Shown here piece by piece: positions 37,501 through 52,500 of a DNA stretch of 64,000 nt. The position numbers and the translations under genes were made by a program. The notes under the pieces are model-generated. The model had not been told where the DNA came from. It saw only the letters and a list, made by a program, of their open reading frames with translations, and searched no databases. The stretch's first letter is position 1; each line of letters opens with the position of its first letter. Where the stretch lies: NCBI RefSeq assembly GCF_050947875.1, contig NC_134568.1:259233115-259297114 (forward strand), in the 5' to 3' direction. This stretch comes from Dermacentor variabilis. Taxonomy: Eukaryota > Arthropoda > Arachnida > Ixodida > Ixodidae.

Positions 37501-40500
37501 CTACAACTCCACAAACACAGCTTCAGTTTTATATCCACTTGTAACACAAAGGCAATTTTAAACCATTTTCTTAGGAAAAACAGGCACTTGTAAGAATCGG
37601 CTAAATACAATGGTTGAGCGTTCCTCCTTGATAAGTGAACTGAATGCAGCAGTTATGCAGTTCAGTGCAACAACTATTCATATTATTGACACTGAAACTT
37701 TTTGCTACAGAAGAAAATTCAAGACATGCATCTTCTCCACAAAATTGTGCATGAAGTTGTACTCTACACCACATCTCAATGCTATCACCTCGTGCATCCC
37801 AACACTTTATTGAACATTCTTGCTCCTTTGCATGTCCCAATCTCCATGAATATCCTATACACTGTCGACAATACTTCTGCAAATCCCTTGACTCATCAGT
37901 CCTAGACACTTTGGTTAGTGTTTTCTAAGATCTTGCATTACAGTCTTGGTTCCTTTAGCCCATTACCTACCGTGCTATGTTTTGGCAAACAGAAGACAAA
38001 TATGAATTCATTCTTTTTTTCGTGATGTATAGAGACTGGGTTATAGGCAAATGCCTATTTGTTCCCATTTATCTAGGGCCTATCCTTTTGGTGCATGAGC
38101 ATGAATTATGGCTTAAGAAGTGTTTTTATCAGTGACTTTATAATGCCGATAAATGCAAATTTCTATCCTTTGTGCCTTTATATGCTCATTATTGCTTTTA
38201 GCACCTGCAAATCCTTTTTGGAGTGCTTTTTCTTTCAGAAGCACATTCGATTACTTTTTTGCACAAGAACTGGCAGCATTGGCAGATGCTGTTGCTAATG
38301 GCAACACACCTGGCAATGTGGCTTGGCAAACAAGCATTTGCATTGTGAGTGTTGACCTTTTAAAGAGGTCGCACCATCTGCCTATCACTGGTGTACAATG
38401 TCAGAGAAAAAGATGACAAAAAGTCTCTTTATTCAGCAGTAGACATGCAACTTCATGTTACACTGCAGGCAGGGATTTGAAATAGAAAGGTTCAAAATAT
38501 TGAGAAAGGTCTGCTGACTAAACTGTGCTGCACATGTGTTAGGCAGGAGCATGTAATGTCCACTGGAAATACTGTTGACTGTAGTTATGCGGTTCTCTTT
38601 TTCGTCGCCTCCCCTCTTTTTGATGTACAGGCATACCAACCGATTACGGCTCGTCCAAACTCTGACACGGATGAGAAATAAACTGTACCTCTCTGCAGTA
38701 AACTTTGCCTCGCACTTCGTTCTCCCACGCTCATTTTATATAAATAAGTGCATGTAAGGAGATATGTACTCCTGTGCTCCAACATGTGACAAAAAGATGG
38801 TGGAGGCGACCAAGGAGATGGAGCCGCTGCAGCCATGGTTTATTGTAGCTGGTCAGTCACGATGTTTAAGGGTAGTGGCAGGTGAATTCAGCCACTCAGG
38901 CTGGGCACGCTAGCATGCTTCTTTTTTTTTTGCATGCAAATGTGCCTGTGCTGCACTTCTTCCTCGACGGCGCTGTACCCGATTGTCATGCCTTTACGCA
39001 GACTCTCCTAACGCACAGCGCAATTGAAAAATATGCAGGAAAAAAGCATGACAAGAAGAAGAGAGATTATGTATGTGCAGAAGTTCATATTCACACTCCT
39101 GAAGGGCTTGGTTTCGGTTTCACACTGAAAATGAGTCGGAACTCTTGTTAAGGGCTTTTCACCTGTTTTAAAAGCCAATTTGTTATGAGCTTGTCATTAG
39201 CTGCAAACATTCAATTAGCATATGAGCCTAACCTTGATAAAAAAGTTAATTAGGCTTCTAATGATCCAACAGTGAGTTTTGTTTTGTCTGCCCTGGTTGT
39301 GAATCTTGTCCTGCAAAAAGTATTACTATGTCTTGAATACCCTATTTTTAATAATTAGAGACAGTTTTTTTTAAAATTTTATTTGGGCAAAACAAATCCA
39401 AGGTTTGCTTGCAAGGTAAAGTAAAAGGATGGTGTAAACCTCCTGACTAAGGCTGAAACAAATGACTAAGACTGAAACACTTTTAGACTGTAAACGTTAC
39501 ATTTGCTACTTTTCATGAAGTGTGCTATGTTGAACTTTGGATTTTCAATATTATGTTCAACCACAATGGTTTTCATGCATGCAGTACAGGCCATATTTAT
39601 GTGCCTCTGCTTGAAAATGAATCCAATTAATATAGGCTAACAGCATTTTCAACATCATTTTCATCTTGCTTTACTATTGTGCTGTGGTTACAGTTGTTTC
39701 TCTTTGCTTTCATTAGAAAGACCATATAGAGAAGCGAGATGGAGCAAGTAACTCTAAGTCTGACTCCAGCATGGAATGCTTTGTGGCTGAGAGTGGTCCA
39801 GTATCTACTGCTGAAGAAACAGTGCCTGCACAAACCAGCTCTGAGCAAAGTGACACCCCTGAGCCAACTCAGGCCAGCACACAGTCTGATGCTGCCCCAG
39901 AAAGTGAAGGTATTGCACTGTATACAATGCTGCAGTTATTTTTTGTCTCTTGATGAAGCAGTTGGCTATGTATGTGTAAACTATTTAATTTTAGGAAGGA
40001 AGAATCACAAGCACTGCCCTTTGCTCTGTTTCCTGCAAGGTTGTCCTTCTTTGTTCCATTATTGCTTTTAATCAGGCATCCTGACTTTTTTACGGGGAAA
40101 TTAAGAGGAATACCGACTTATACTGTATTGCTAAAAACTTGGGATGGGCGAATACCGAAAAGTAGATTTCGAATTGAATATCGAATCAAGAGAAAAAAGC
40201 CAAATTTTGAATCGAATATTGAATATCAGAAAAAGTTTCACAAAATTCAGTGCTTACAAATTTTGGGCAAAAAAACTCGGTGCTGTACATGCTTGGGAGT
40301 CTCCTAGCATTGCATAACAAGAATGTTGCAAGCTATCAGTAACTTAGGTACATAGAAACCAAGATATACAGTACAGTCTGCTCTTATTAAAGGGAACATC
40401 AAATTAGTATGCCATCACTGATTACAGCTCAATTCTAGTATATGAATTTCTGTAAAATATTTGTTTTTATCAGTAAAATTTCTGTGGAACACAATCAAGC

Positions 40501-43500
40501 TCAATCTTGAATGCAATGTATATGAATACAATCATGAATGCTTACAGTAACCATTTTGTTTCGTTCTTTAAATAATATTGCAGCAGTATGTCATTAAAAT
40601 TTGCATTTGAAAATTGTTACCTTTGCATTTATGGGGCTGATGACACCATTACAAGCACAAGTGAAATTTTAAAGATTTTCTCCTCTTGCTGTTCGCTGTG
40701 GAACTGTACTTGGCACCACAATGTTTATTACTATACCAGCTGTCTCTCTTTTTGACTGTGCTGATTTTAAGAACTAATAAATAACCCATAGCATACTGTC
40801 ACTTTCTTCCACTCTGGCTGGTTTACTTGAAGGGGTGGACACTATGATGCATGACAAACCATAATCTGCAGGTTATTAATTAATTTATTGCTCTGTGCAC
40901 TACTGTCAGCCTGAGTGACAGGCTTTAGACAGGAGTGGGCAATACAGAATAACTTTACAGTAATTCGAGCAGTAGATGGGTAATTGTTGCATGTATTACA
41001 GACTAAAAAAACGTTGCATTGGAAATCACTTCCATGTAACAATAAGCCATCATACCACTTTTTGTAGAAATGAGCTGATTAACAAAATATTTTTGGGATA
41101 TGTGTTTCACTTGTGGAATTATTGAAAGCAGTTAGTGCTTGAGGCACATCCAATTAGTAGGAATCCTATTGAGATGCTAACTGTTTTCAAAATGTCATTG
41201 ATTAGCCCTAACTTGCACAGTGTGATTTATAGTGCAATGTGTGTCCAGCATTTTAAATAATCCAGCTTAAGGGACAGAATTGTGCCAATCACAGGCGATC
41301 TGAAAAAATATGTGTAAAATGAATGGACAACTGATAGCATAGGCACTGACTATGGGGGGGCTGCAGGGCCCGAACCCCCTCCGGAGTTTTCCGATAGAGT
41401 TTTCATGTGTGACAACTCATGAAAAAAAAAGAACTCTTCTAATAATTTACAACATTAATTAGGGATGTAAACATCGTCACTTGCACGCAGAGGTCATAAA
41501 TATATATACAGGGTGTCTCAATTAACTATCATGCAGCCAGAATTTAAAAAAAAGAAAGAAAGGAGCAACTGCATTATTTGAAGAAAACCTGGTGCATATT
41601 GTTTCCGTAACAGTGGAGTAGCTCTCAGTAAATTTTTCATTACTGAGATTTAATTAGGTAATTGTAATTGTCTAACTCGATGCATACTATCCTAATTATC
41701 AAAGTGTCAACAAGCATTTGTAGGCACAGCCAAGGGACATCTAATTGTGGTATTTTCAGCGCCGTACTAATTTCGTACTAATTTTTTTCAACTGATAAAT
41801 AAACCCCACGAAATATGAAAAACACCACCTGACTGTGCTCCCACCCACATCATAAAACAGCGCCCTCGAACAAGCTCCTCTGAGTGAGCCAGAGCGAAAT
41901 AAAGCAAATAAAGAAGAACATTGTGATTGAGCGCGCCCCAGCTGAAGTAACATGTTGCATTTGGTGTTAGTTGGAAACAAGCTGTGGTAGCTGTTGTCTT
42001 AGTGTAGATAAAGTGCGCAGATTGTTTTTTTTTTTTTTTTGCCACAATACCTATCACCATAAAAGTGAATTGACGTCAGTGCAAAGGTTTAAAGGTGCAT
42101 TTTATTTTGTCTCAGTCACCATGTCTTTCTGCATGGGCAGAAGAAAAACGTGATCCTTGCCTTGGGAGCTGCAACTGGCAAGAGGAAGGCTGCAAATATA
42201 TATATCAGTCATGGAAATGTGGCAGTAGACCAAATGCATTGACTATCATCAGGAATTATGAAAACCAGAGACAAACCGGCAGCTTCCAGAAACAGCGGCG
42301 GAGGACTCCAGCTTTGAGTCCTAGCCTACGCATGGATGTTCTAGCATTTATGGCTACGAAACCTCATGCTAGCTTGCGGGACGTGGCCGCCCAAGTACCA
42401 ATTTCCAAGTCATCAGTTTGGAGGCTTCTAAATGACTCAGCTTTTCACCCGTACCACCTTAACCTGCACCAATGCTTGCATGATAGGGACCTGCAGAATC
42501 ATCTAGATTTCTTGAATTGGGTCCTCACAAAAGCCGATGAGTCACCGGACTTTCTGAGCAACATCATGTGCACAAATGAAACCAGTTTTTGCAGAAATGG
42601 CCAGATAAATTTGCATAATGCATGCTGTTGCAGTGACTCCAATCCACACTGGGTAAAGTGCACTCGGCACCAGTACCAGTGGTTATTCAGGGTGTGGTTC
42701 GGAATTTACACTGGGGCTATAATCGGTCCCATCTGCTTCGATCACACACTGACTGGACAGCGTTACATGGATGAAATTTTTGAAGGAGTGGTGGATAAGT
42801 TTCTCAGCAAAGTCCTGCTGTAATGTCTTGCACTTGTGTGGTATCAGCAACATGGGGTGCCAGCACACAGCAGCAGCCACATACGAAACTGGCTGGATGC
42901 AACTTTTCATGCGCATTAGATTGGAAGGCACAGGCCTGTAAATTGGCTGGCTAGGTGACCCGACCTCTCTTCATTTGATTTCTTTGTTTGTGGTTATGTG
43001 AAAGATCGTGCTTACGTGATCGAGACAGATGTCAGATGAGCTCAAGGCAAGGATAATGGATATCTGCCCTATAATTCCAGCGTCAGTCATCAAGAAAGCC
43101 ACAGAAGATGTGATAATGTGGATTTAGTACTGTGTAGCTGCAGGAGGAGACCTATTCGAACACGTCCTCTATGTTGCAGCTGGTGTTCAACAGTGCTTAC
43201 GAATTCATAGATAATAGGGGCGCACTGAAATCTGATAGATTTAAATGCGTAAGCATTTCTATCCTTACCCAACGGAAAAACCGTCCCTCCCTCCGTCCGT
43301 CCCGTAAGACAGTTGCTTTCAACGTAGCATATGCAGCAGCGAGCGAATTCACCTGTGCACTACCTCTTGCTTCAACGCCAACGAAGCGGCAAGAACACAG
43401 CGCTCACGGAGCTCTCGGCACTTGCTGCACTCTGCCACTTTCGCAGATTGCTTTAAGTATATGGGCCGTGCTGCCGTGCCAGACATAGCCGTCATCGGGG

Positions 43501-46500
43501 GATGGTTGATCACGGTTCATAATAGTTCAGGGTTCCTAATAAATGTTGCATATATTTCCTTCATTTGCTACATCTTCCTGGTCATTTCGTTACACGTCCA
43601 CATCTGCTGAGGGTTATCTATAACACCAGTGACCATTGCTTCTATGTCGTCTCATGCAGGTCTCACTTGACAGTTCGGTGTTGCAACCGCGCTTCTCCGT
43701 ATCACGGTTCTTTTGTGGTCATTTTCGCAATTATATGAAACATACCAACATACTACCACAAAACACTGCATCAGTACTACAAAATGCTTACGCATCATTC
43801 AGATAAATCCCAGAGAAGATTCTGCAAGAATTTTTTCTTTTCTTTTCTTTTGTGCAGACGTAGTTTTTTTTGCAGAAGTGGTACATTTACTTTCTTGAAT
43901 GTGTAGAGAAAGGCTTTTGCCTTTTCTCTACACGTGAGTCACTTTCCGGTTTGCTTATTACGGTTTTATTTTTTGCCATGAACCTGTTTTTGCAGAATGT
44001 ATACACTCTAATGAAAAATAAAACCCTCATATTGATTTGGCTTTGGTCTGAAGCAAGTTTCTGGCATGAAATATAGCTGCACTTGCACTCTTCCGATATG
44101 GTGCGAGCAGAGCTGGGAATGTGAAACATTATATGTGCATTATTACTTTTCGCATTTGGTGTGTGGTCAGAGCGGCGCTTGCTGCTTGTGCTCCTGCTGT
44201 ACCATTATCAAGGTGATGCGCTGGCTCTTCAGGTTTGCAACAGGTAAAACAGTTGCTTTCAATCAGCTTATTTGAGGGCGCTGCTTTATAATGTGGATGG
44301 AAGCACAGTCACGTGGTATTTTTCATTTTTCGTGGGGTTTCTTTAGCAGTCGGAAAAAATCGTATGCAATTAGTCCATTGCTGAAAACACCGCAGTTAGA
44401 TGTCATTCGGGGGTGCCTACAAATGCCTCATTGACACTTTGATAATTACGACAGTACTTCTCAAGCTAGATAGAAAATTATAGTTACCTAATTAAATCTC
44501 TGTAACGAAAAAATTACTAGTGGCTACTCCACTGTACTGGAAATAATATGCAGCAGGTTTTCTTTGAGTAATGCAATTGCTCTTTTTTAAAGTCTTGGTG
44601 CATTATAGTTGGGACACCCTGTATAATTCACTCAGTAAGTGAAATGAGGCCAAGCCAGATTCACTCGAAATCAGAATCAACAGCAGTCATGTGCAACAGC
44701 GCTTATACTCGGACTCAAAGAAAGAAAAAGACAGAGATGCTGCAGTTTCTCTGGAAAGGCAAAGCAGTATTAGTGATAGCGAAGTATAAAAGAATTTCAC
44801 AAAGGAAAATTACACCACCGAGAGATGCCAGAGTCTTGGTGTTGCGAGAGGGCTCGGGCTGCGAATTTCGGCCATCTCCCACTATGAGGTCTTGTATATA
44901 CTCATACTGTATAAGGCTGTCACTTCAGTGAACAATGCATCGAGGTCACACGAAGTTTCTTTATTAAACTGTTATTAAAGGTTATATATATATATATATA
45001 TATATACACACGCATGGTTGCTGGTTGCCATAAAGCTGGTTGCCACCCCCCCCCCCCCCCTCGAAAAATTAAAACTTTCCGGCTATGACTGATACATGTC
45101 TTGCCTGTAAAATGGGCATGAAGGTGTTATTGCTTGATTGTTGTTTGTGTCTGATTTATAGTAAACAAGACTTTGCTGCTTGTTCTTTTGTTTTTTGAAG
45201 CGAGCACTGAAGCAACGGTGTCAAGTGATGCAACAGTTGAGTCACTTTTTGCTGATTCGATCAGTCAAAGTTGGTATCTTCCTGAACCTGATGGGATTGC
45301 CAGTGGCTACGCCAACATTCCTCAAGAACTTACTGAAGGCTCCCAGGAGTGTGACCCTGATACCCCTACTGACACACAGGTATGTGTGTTGAATTTGTGA
45401 AATTTTTATGTAATGTGCGATTATTGTCAACTGAAGGCAGTTAACCCTTTCTGGTTCAATGATTCCTGCAGGAATCATAATGTGTTTGCAGGAACTATCT
45501 CACGTTAAAGGGACACTAAAGGCAAATATTAAGTCAAGCTAAAGTGATAGATTATTGCTTGAGAATCTCTAAGGCGTCAATATTATCATAAACAGAGCCT
45601 TAATAATAGAGAAATTGAGCTAAATGCCGGACATGATTAGAGACTCCCCTGGGAGATTCAAGTACTTGCCCAATGACGAAAAGGCTTAGTTAAATTCTGT
45701 CACTAGCACTCAACCACTCGTTGTGAAGAACAGCCTTGCTTTATAAGATGAAGTAAAAACTGCTTGTCCAGTTCTGTTTCATTTTTAGAAAAAAGGACTC
45801 ATTGAAATTACCCTTGACAAAGACGCGGGTGGTCGAAAGGTTTCGTTTTTGCTTGACTCTGCACTGCCCGCGCTTTCGCGTTTCAGTAGTTCCGTTATCG
45901 CATGGTGCTGCACTGGTGTTGCTGGCTCGCAAAACTCGCATTAAGTGCAAGTAGCAGAGAATTCAACTTCCATGTGATGTCTTGGGATGCCCAAATGGTC
46001 TATGCCACTTGACAGTGTGATGCCAGAGTCAACGTGATCAGGGTACTAGGCTTTTTCATTGATGCAAATGGTCAAAACCATACGGAGCTCAAGAAAATCA
46101 CCCTTAAAATGGATAACATCTCCAGGATGGTCAGACGCCTGGCAGGAAAACACAAGGTCATGAAAGAAGATAACCTCATCAGGTTAATCAACTCTTTTGT
46201 ACTCTTTTATATTTCATATGCCATTGCCATGTACAACTGGATGCAGCTTCCACTCAAGAAGCTTGATGCAGCAATCAAAAAGGTTGTTAAAAGTGCATTG
46301 GGACTCCCAATTAGAACCAGCACTGAAAAATTGCTTAAGTTAGGAATACACAACACGACCATGGAGATCGCGAAGGCTCAAGAAATATCGCAAATAGCAA
46401 GACTATCTACAACCAGCATGGGAAGATCAATCCTGGGCAAGCTCATGATCAACCCCATTACGGATCTGGCACAGTACACTAAGTTCATCAAGAATTCGCA

Positions 46501-49500
46501 GACAACATAATTGTCGCACCACTACCCGGGAATATGCACCCAACACATAACATCAGTAGGAGAGTTGCATGAGCCAGGACATTAATCAAGAAAATGGATA
46601 AAGGGGGCAGAGGAGCCTGCTTTGTTGATTCGGCTGTCTACAAGGATTGAACTAAGTTCACGGTGGCAGTAGTGGATCACCAGGGCAAATGCACCAACTG
46701 CGCCACGGTCTACACTAGCAAACTTGAAGTTGCTGAACAAGTTGCCATTGCATTGGCACTAACAGGCCATAGATTCACAGAAAGTGTCTCGAAAATGGCT
46801 ATTAGAGCTTTCAATAGGGACAAGATTGCCCCACAGGCTGCGAGGATAATTAACACAAGACAAACAAATGTTACACATTACATTTATTGGTTCCTGGCGC
46901 ACCTTCATTCACTTGATGACATTCCCGTCAATCCAAATGAACCAGCCAACAGCGTCACCCGTGAACTTACAGACCGGGCCGCTTTAAATATGGCTTTGAT
47001 TCTGCTGGATTGGAGAACCTACAGAGAGATACGCTCATGACATACAATGAAATTACAAAACATTACTACATGGGAAGGAGGGAGTCACTGTTGGCTAAGC
47101 AGAGCACAAGCAGTTTCGCTTAGGCAATTACAAACACAGTCCAATTATTCACATGCATAATGAGGAATGGTATGACATTACAGACATGAATATTATATGC
47201 AAAGCAGGCAAAAAGTAGATATGCACGCTTGAACATATGCTCTGGGCTGGGAGTGTGCGTCTCTCGGTCCTGGCATTTCCCAGAATTGGTTTTCAGGAAT
47301 TATTAAATCCCACGGTCATATCCCTCAAGTCCTGGCTGTCCAGTACACTCGTGATAGGGCTAGGAGGCTTGACCTCCCGGTCCCAACATGGGACTAGCCA
47401 GGCAGGTGGCAGCACCTTGTACAGGACCTGAATAAAGTTTTTTCCTCCTCCTCCGCTTGACCAAAAAGCAGATGCAGTGGCGAATCCATTGCTCTGTCTT
47501 TAAAGCCCCTCAATGCTTTATCTCTCTTGGCTCAGTACTGCTGTCTGTCGGGTGCTGTTTTACTCACCGACGGCAGCAAAGAATGGTGATGGCATATGCA
47601 ACGTCACCACTCCCCCTGTTGGGTGGTGGGAGATTTGAATTTCAAAAATGGCATTCTTTCTCGTTAAATAAGTGTTTTCTTGGCACAAAACAAGTCTTGC
47701 GAGGTTTCTTGAATGGTGTTTAAACAGTTCATGTTGCCTTAGTAATTGCCTTTAGTGTCTTTAAAAAAAAACAAAAAAACTATTTTTTGAAATGCGAGTG
47801 TAAGCAATGCCCATGACCTAATTTGTCGACTTTGTGCCACAGATAAATGTGGCTTTTACTGAAGTTTCACAAATGTCCATGCACACTAGTTTTGGAGCCT
47901 GCTGCCTAATGCATATAATCTGCCCTTGGTGGCACAAAAATTATGTTCAAATAATCTTTGGCTGTATTTCACACAATTATGGTTCTGAATTGATAAGATT
48001 AAAGAGCCACATGCTACTCACAATGCATTGAGTTCTTGGAAGTTCATGAGAAAAACCTTTGATTCATTGCTAAAGACTCCAGTGGGAATTTTTTTTTCAT
48101 TTTTCCCTAACTTGTGCCATTCAAATGCATGTAATATAGAATTTTCACTTAATTAAAGAATGCAGACCAGGAAGGACTACCTAAGTGTCAGTTCATTAAC
48201 TCTCGAAATGATGCTTACACTTTGGTGTTCTATGATTGGCTTAGGTAACTTGTTTGGTGGCTGTCAGCTTGTTTTGCATTGTAACATGGTGGAAATTGTG
48301 ATATTGTGCACCCTTTGAGACTGAACTTCTCAAAACTGGTGCGATGCACTTATTCTTGCAGATATTTATACTTTGAGCACTGGGTAACTTCAATTTTGCA
48401 ATCGAAACATGCCTCCAAAGTTGTAATTAAATGATAGTTAGTGAACATGTTAATTGATCGTATTTGTGATTACTGCTCGAACTGTGATAGTATCAGCAAC
48501 AGTGATAGTATAAGCAGCTTGTTCAACAAAAATGATAATTTTTCCTCAAATCCCCAATTTTTTGTAATAAATGCAATTGTTGCTCAAACTCTTGGTATGT
48601 GAAATATTAATGTTTCTAATTTTCACTAATACTAATGCTTTTTATTTGGAAATCATCAAATTACTCAGCATGCAAATTTAAAATTTTACCTTTTTGCATT
48701 TCTCCAACCATTATTAACCATAATGACCTAGTACTGTTCCATGTCGTTATTCTTTTCACTGTGAGGCTGAAGTTCAATTGTTAACCTAAACTGAACTGAG
48801 AAAAGTTTGTTTATTGATACTTTCAATGATTTTAGTTTCTACACCATTGTCCTTTACTGATGAAATTGTAACTGAACTGTGCCTTTGTCTACCTCATTCA
48901 GATACGCCAATTGGAACATTACAAGTTGCGTTATTTTTTAGCTGACAGTTACATGCATTTGCCATACAAACATCTTCGAGAACTTGCTGAAGGTGTATCT
49001 GGTAGCATAGTAAGCACAACTGTTTACAGTAATTTAGCGCTAGTCCGAATTACGAGCTTCATGATAATGGTGTCCAAACAAGCCAAAAGGGTCAGAAGAA
49101 GATGAAGACCTGAACTTATCAAAATGGCTTCAAGCTGAGACTTGCCTTGTTTGTCTACTGTTGATCAGTGCATTGCATTAAAGTGCTTGTTGAACAATGT
49201 GCAGTGGATTTTGTAGATGGCCTGGCCCACAGCAGTGGTGCTCCTGCACTGGTGCTTTGCGTTGCAGGTTACCTCAGCCCAGCAGAGTGGACCCCTCAGT
49301 GGTGCTATGACGGGGCTGTGGTCAATGTCACAGCTGCACTACAAACAGCTCAATATGGAAGTTTATTCTAAAATTCGGGAAGTATTTGGAGAGGAAGAGT
49401 GTCCCGACTGTGGTCGCCTCTTTCATAGTCGCATTGATTTGGATCCCCACCGCCTTACCCATACGGATGACAAACCCTTCAAGTGTGCCAAATGTCCTTA

Positions 49501-52500
49501 TTCTTCAGGTTCTAAGGTTGGTTCACTCTTTATCTAGTTTTCTTTTCCATATCTTTTCCCTGGCTGTGGCATAGGATCAAATTCCAGCTGTGTTGCCTGC
49601 ATTATGATGGGGGTGGAATGTTAAAATACTCATGTACATAGATTTAGGTGCATGTTAAGGGGCTCCAGATGGTTAAAGTTAATCCAAAGCCCCCCCCCCC
49701 TCCCCCCCAATGGTGTTCCTTATAGCCAGACTGTTGTTCTGGGATTTAAAACTCTGTCAGTTTATTATTTTTCCTGACATTTCGATACAAACTGCAGTGT
49801 CCATATATTGCTCTACGATAAAGCTGTGATCCGATGACATTTTTGTTGGCATATATGTCCACTCAGTGAGAAGCCACAGAAGTTTGACATGGTAAATACT
49901 GCATTAGCGTGTAGCTTCAGTTTTTGCACACATTGCCACTAGAGAAATTATAGTATGTTGTCCTGCTAAAGGATTCATGGTTTATGCAACTTGTTTGCTG
50001 GTTTTGTGGGATTTGTGTTTCCCTTTTCATTGAACTCTTATCCTGTATCTTCTTGCCCTGGTAAGTACTTGATGTTAAAAGATTAAAGTAGTCATAGTTT
50101 TTTTTAATATTCATTATCTGTGATCAAGTAAACTTACTTGAGAGATATGAGGAATCTGATGGTGACACTCTTGGATCATGTTTAAATAGAGCATAGTTTT
50201 TGCTTCCTTGTTTCTTCCTTCCTTTCTTTCTTTTCTTTTTTTGTAGGACAACCTGAAGAGGCACCAGGAGACTGCGCATGAAGGGCGCACCTTTCCTTGC
50301 GAACGATGTGACTTCGTGGCACAGTCTCGGAGCTCACTGTTCCAGCACCGTCAGAAGCATACAGCTAATGGTGGTCAAGGCCGGTGCCCAGTATGCCAGC
50401 GACAGTTCCCATCCTGGCGCATTCTGCGTCAGCACTTGCTCTCCCAGCACCCAGATTCACAGCAGTTGTTTAAAGTACGGTGCAATTTCAGCCAGCAGTG
50501 TTTCAGCCATTATTCATGGTTTGGCATGCACTTCTAGTCATGTACCATTGTTGTACACCCTAATGCATCTAAGAAAAGAGCATGTGAAATCATTGTTGGA
50601 AACAGGACAGCTTCGAAGTTAATTGAACTTGCCTTTGTTCAGTGATGGCCTGCATTCAGCACGTTCTCATGTGCCAGAGCATGAACGAACTGCCTGATGT
50701 GAGGCAATATTGGTGAACTGAACTAGGTTGTAGATATTTAAAGCAGAAGAATGAATAAATGCTCAGTTTTATTCTGCTCTTCCTAAGCTTTCCTTCCCCA
50801 TTCCTCTTTGTGCCGTTAGCTATAACAACTTACTCTACTTCAGGTACCTGGTGGTCCCCCTCGAGTGATGGGGCGCCTAGGCCGGCGCACCTACAAATGC
50901 CCATACTGTGGTCGTGTGTTTCATCGTTCAAGCACTGATCTTCAGAAGCACATGTGGATTCACGAAGGCGTAAAGCCGTTTCAATGCCCAGACTGTCCAT
51001 ACCAGTGTCGCAGCCGCAATAATCTGAATGTTCACCGTCTTACGCACTCCAACGACAAGCCACATCTTTGTGACCAGTGTGGTAAAGGGTACAAGTCTAA
51101 AGCTGCCCTACGCTTGCATACTCGGTAGGTTCTGCTATAATTTTCCAAGCGCAGTGCAATGCAAAAACGGAAAGTTTGCATCCACATATGGAACAGTCAT
51201 ACTGTTACAATTGACACTAACTGGAACTGTAGCATTGTTTTTCTTCCAGCCTTACTGTGGGCTTTTGCAGTATGGCCATAGTGATCATGCTTTAAATCAC
51301 AAAGGTGATCTTTCTCTTCCTTTGTCATGCTTGTGAAATCTGTTTCACATGGACAGATTGAATATGTAAAGAAACATTTGCTTTTCTCTTTGACTAAGTA
51401 CTCGCCCTATTCTTAGACAGGAAGAGCCTGAAAAGGAAGCTTGTTTGCAGAAATGTGTGCCCCTTTTAATTCTGTTTCACATGCTGCAAATCTGTGACGC
51501 GAAATGCTTCGATGTGGAGCACAGCACTACTATGTCAAGAAATTTATTTCACACATTGAAACTTTAATGCAGTGATTGTCACTCTCCCAGCAGTGACTGA
51601 GCGTATGTTTCCACTAACACATCAACAAGTACATCACATACTGCTGCCACACTGTCATTGGTGAAATGCAGAGCTGGTACAAAAATTTACACTGAGTCCA
51701 AATTTCACCGTGCTGCTGTAGCTGTTGGAGAGGGCCAGCTCCTGCAACCACTGTGCCCAGAATCCTAGACAATTCGCAGCATATGAAATAGGCTCTAGGT
51801 TTTTGGATCTGGGCTGTTAGCATTCAAGCCAATGTCATGTGAAGCCTTTTAATAAAAGCAGCATTACAACTGAACTAATTGTAGCAGAAGGACAGTTTGT
51901 TATGAGATGCCTTGAGGAGCAGAAGCAACTTGAGTGGTGGCACCAAGAACTCCATATCAAGTGGCAGTGCGAGTGAGTGATTTAGTGTTGATGATGGGTA
52001 ATTCACCAAGCCAACCATATTTTATTCTTTGATTGAAAATGTTGAACTGACCAGTTTTGAGTTTATAAGAAAATTATTTTTCTATTGCAGGCTTTGTAAT
52101 GTCATTGCTTTAAATTCAAGCACCCATCACTTTTGCAATCATAGGCAAAAAGAAAAAAAAAAAAGAAGGGACACTTAGATTTGAGTAAATGTGGTCATTA
52201 TAGAAGATTTTTCAGCAAGGGCTTTAATTCCTAAAGACACTGAAATAAGTTTAAAGGGTTTCTTTTTTTGTTGCAATACATTGTTTTCGTTACAGTAGCA
52301 GAGGTTGTGAATTGTGCAACATTAGTGGCAGTGTGACCAAAGTTATTCACTATTTGTGATTCACTATCACACATTTTTTATGTATTTATATCATCCTTCA
52401 ATGTACCTCATATGATTCAATGTATTTCATATTTCATATGCACTTCTTTTCTTTGAACGTATTTAATTACATTACTGTATGAATGTATTTTCTCCTGCCT

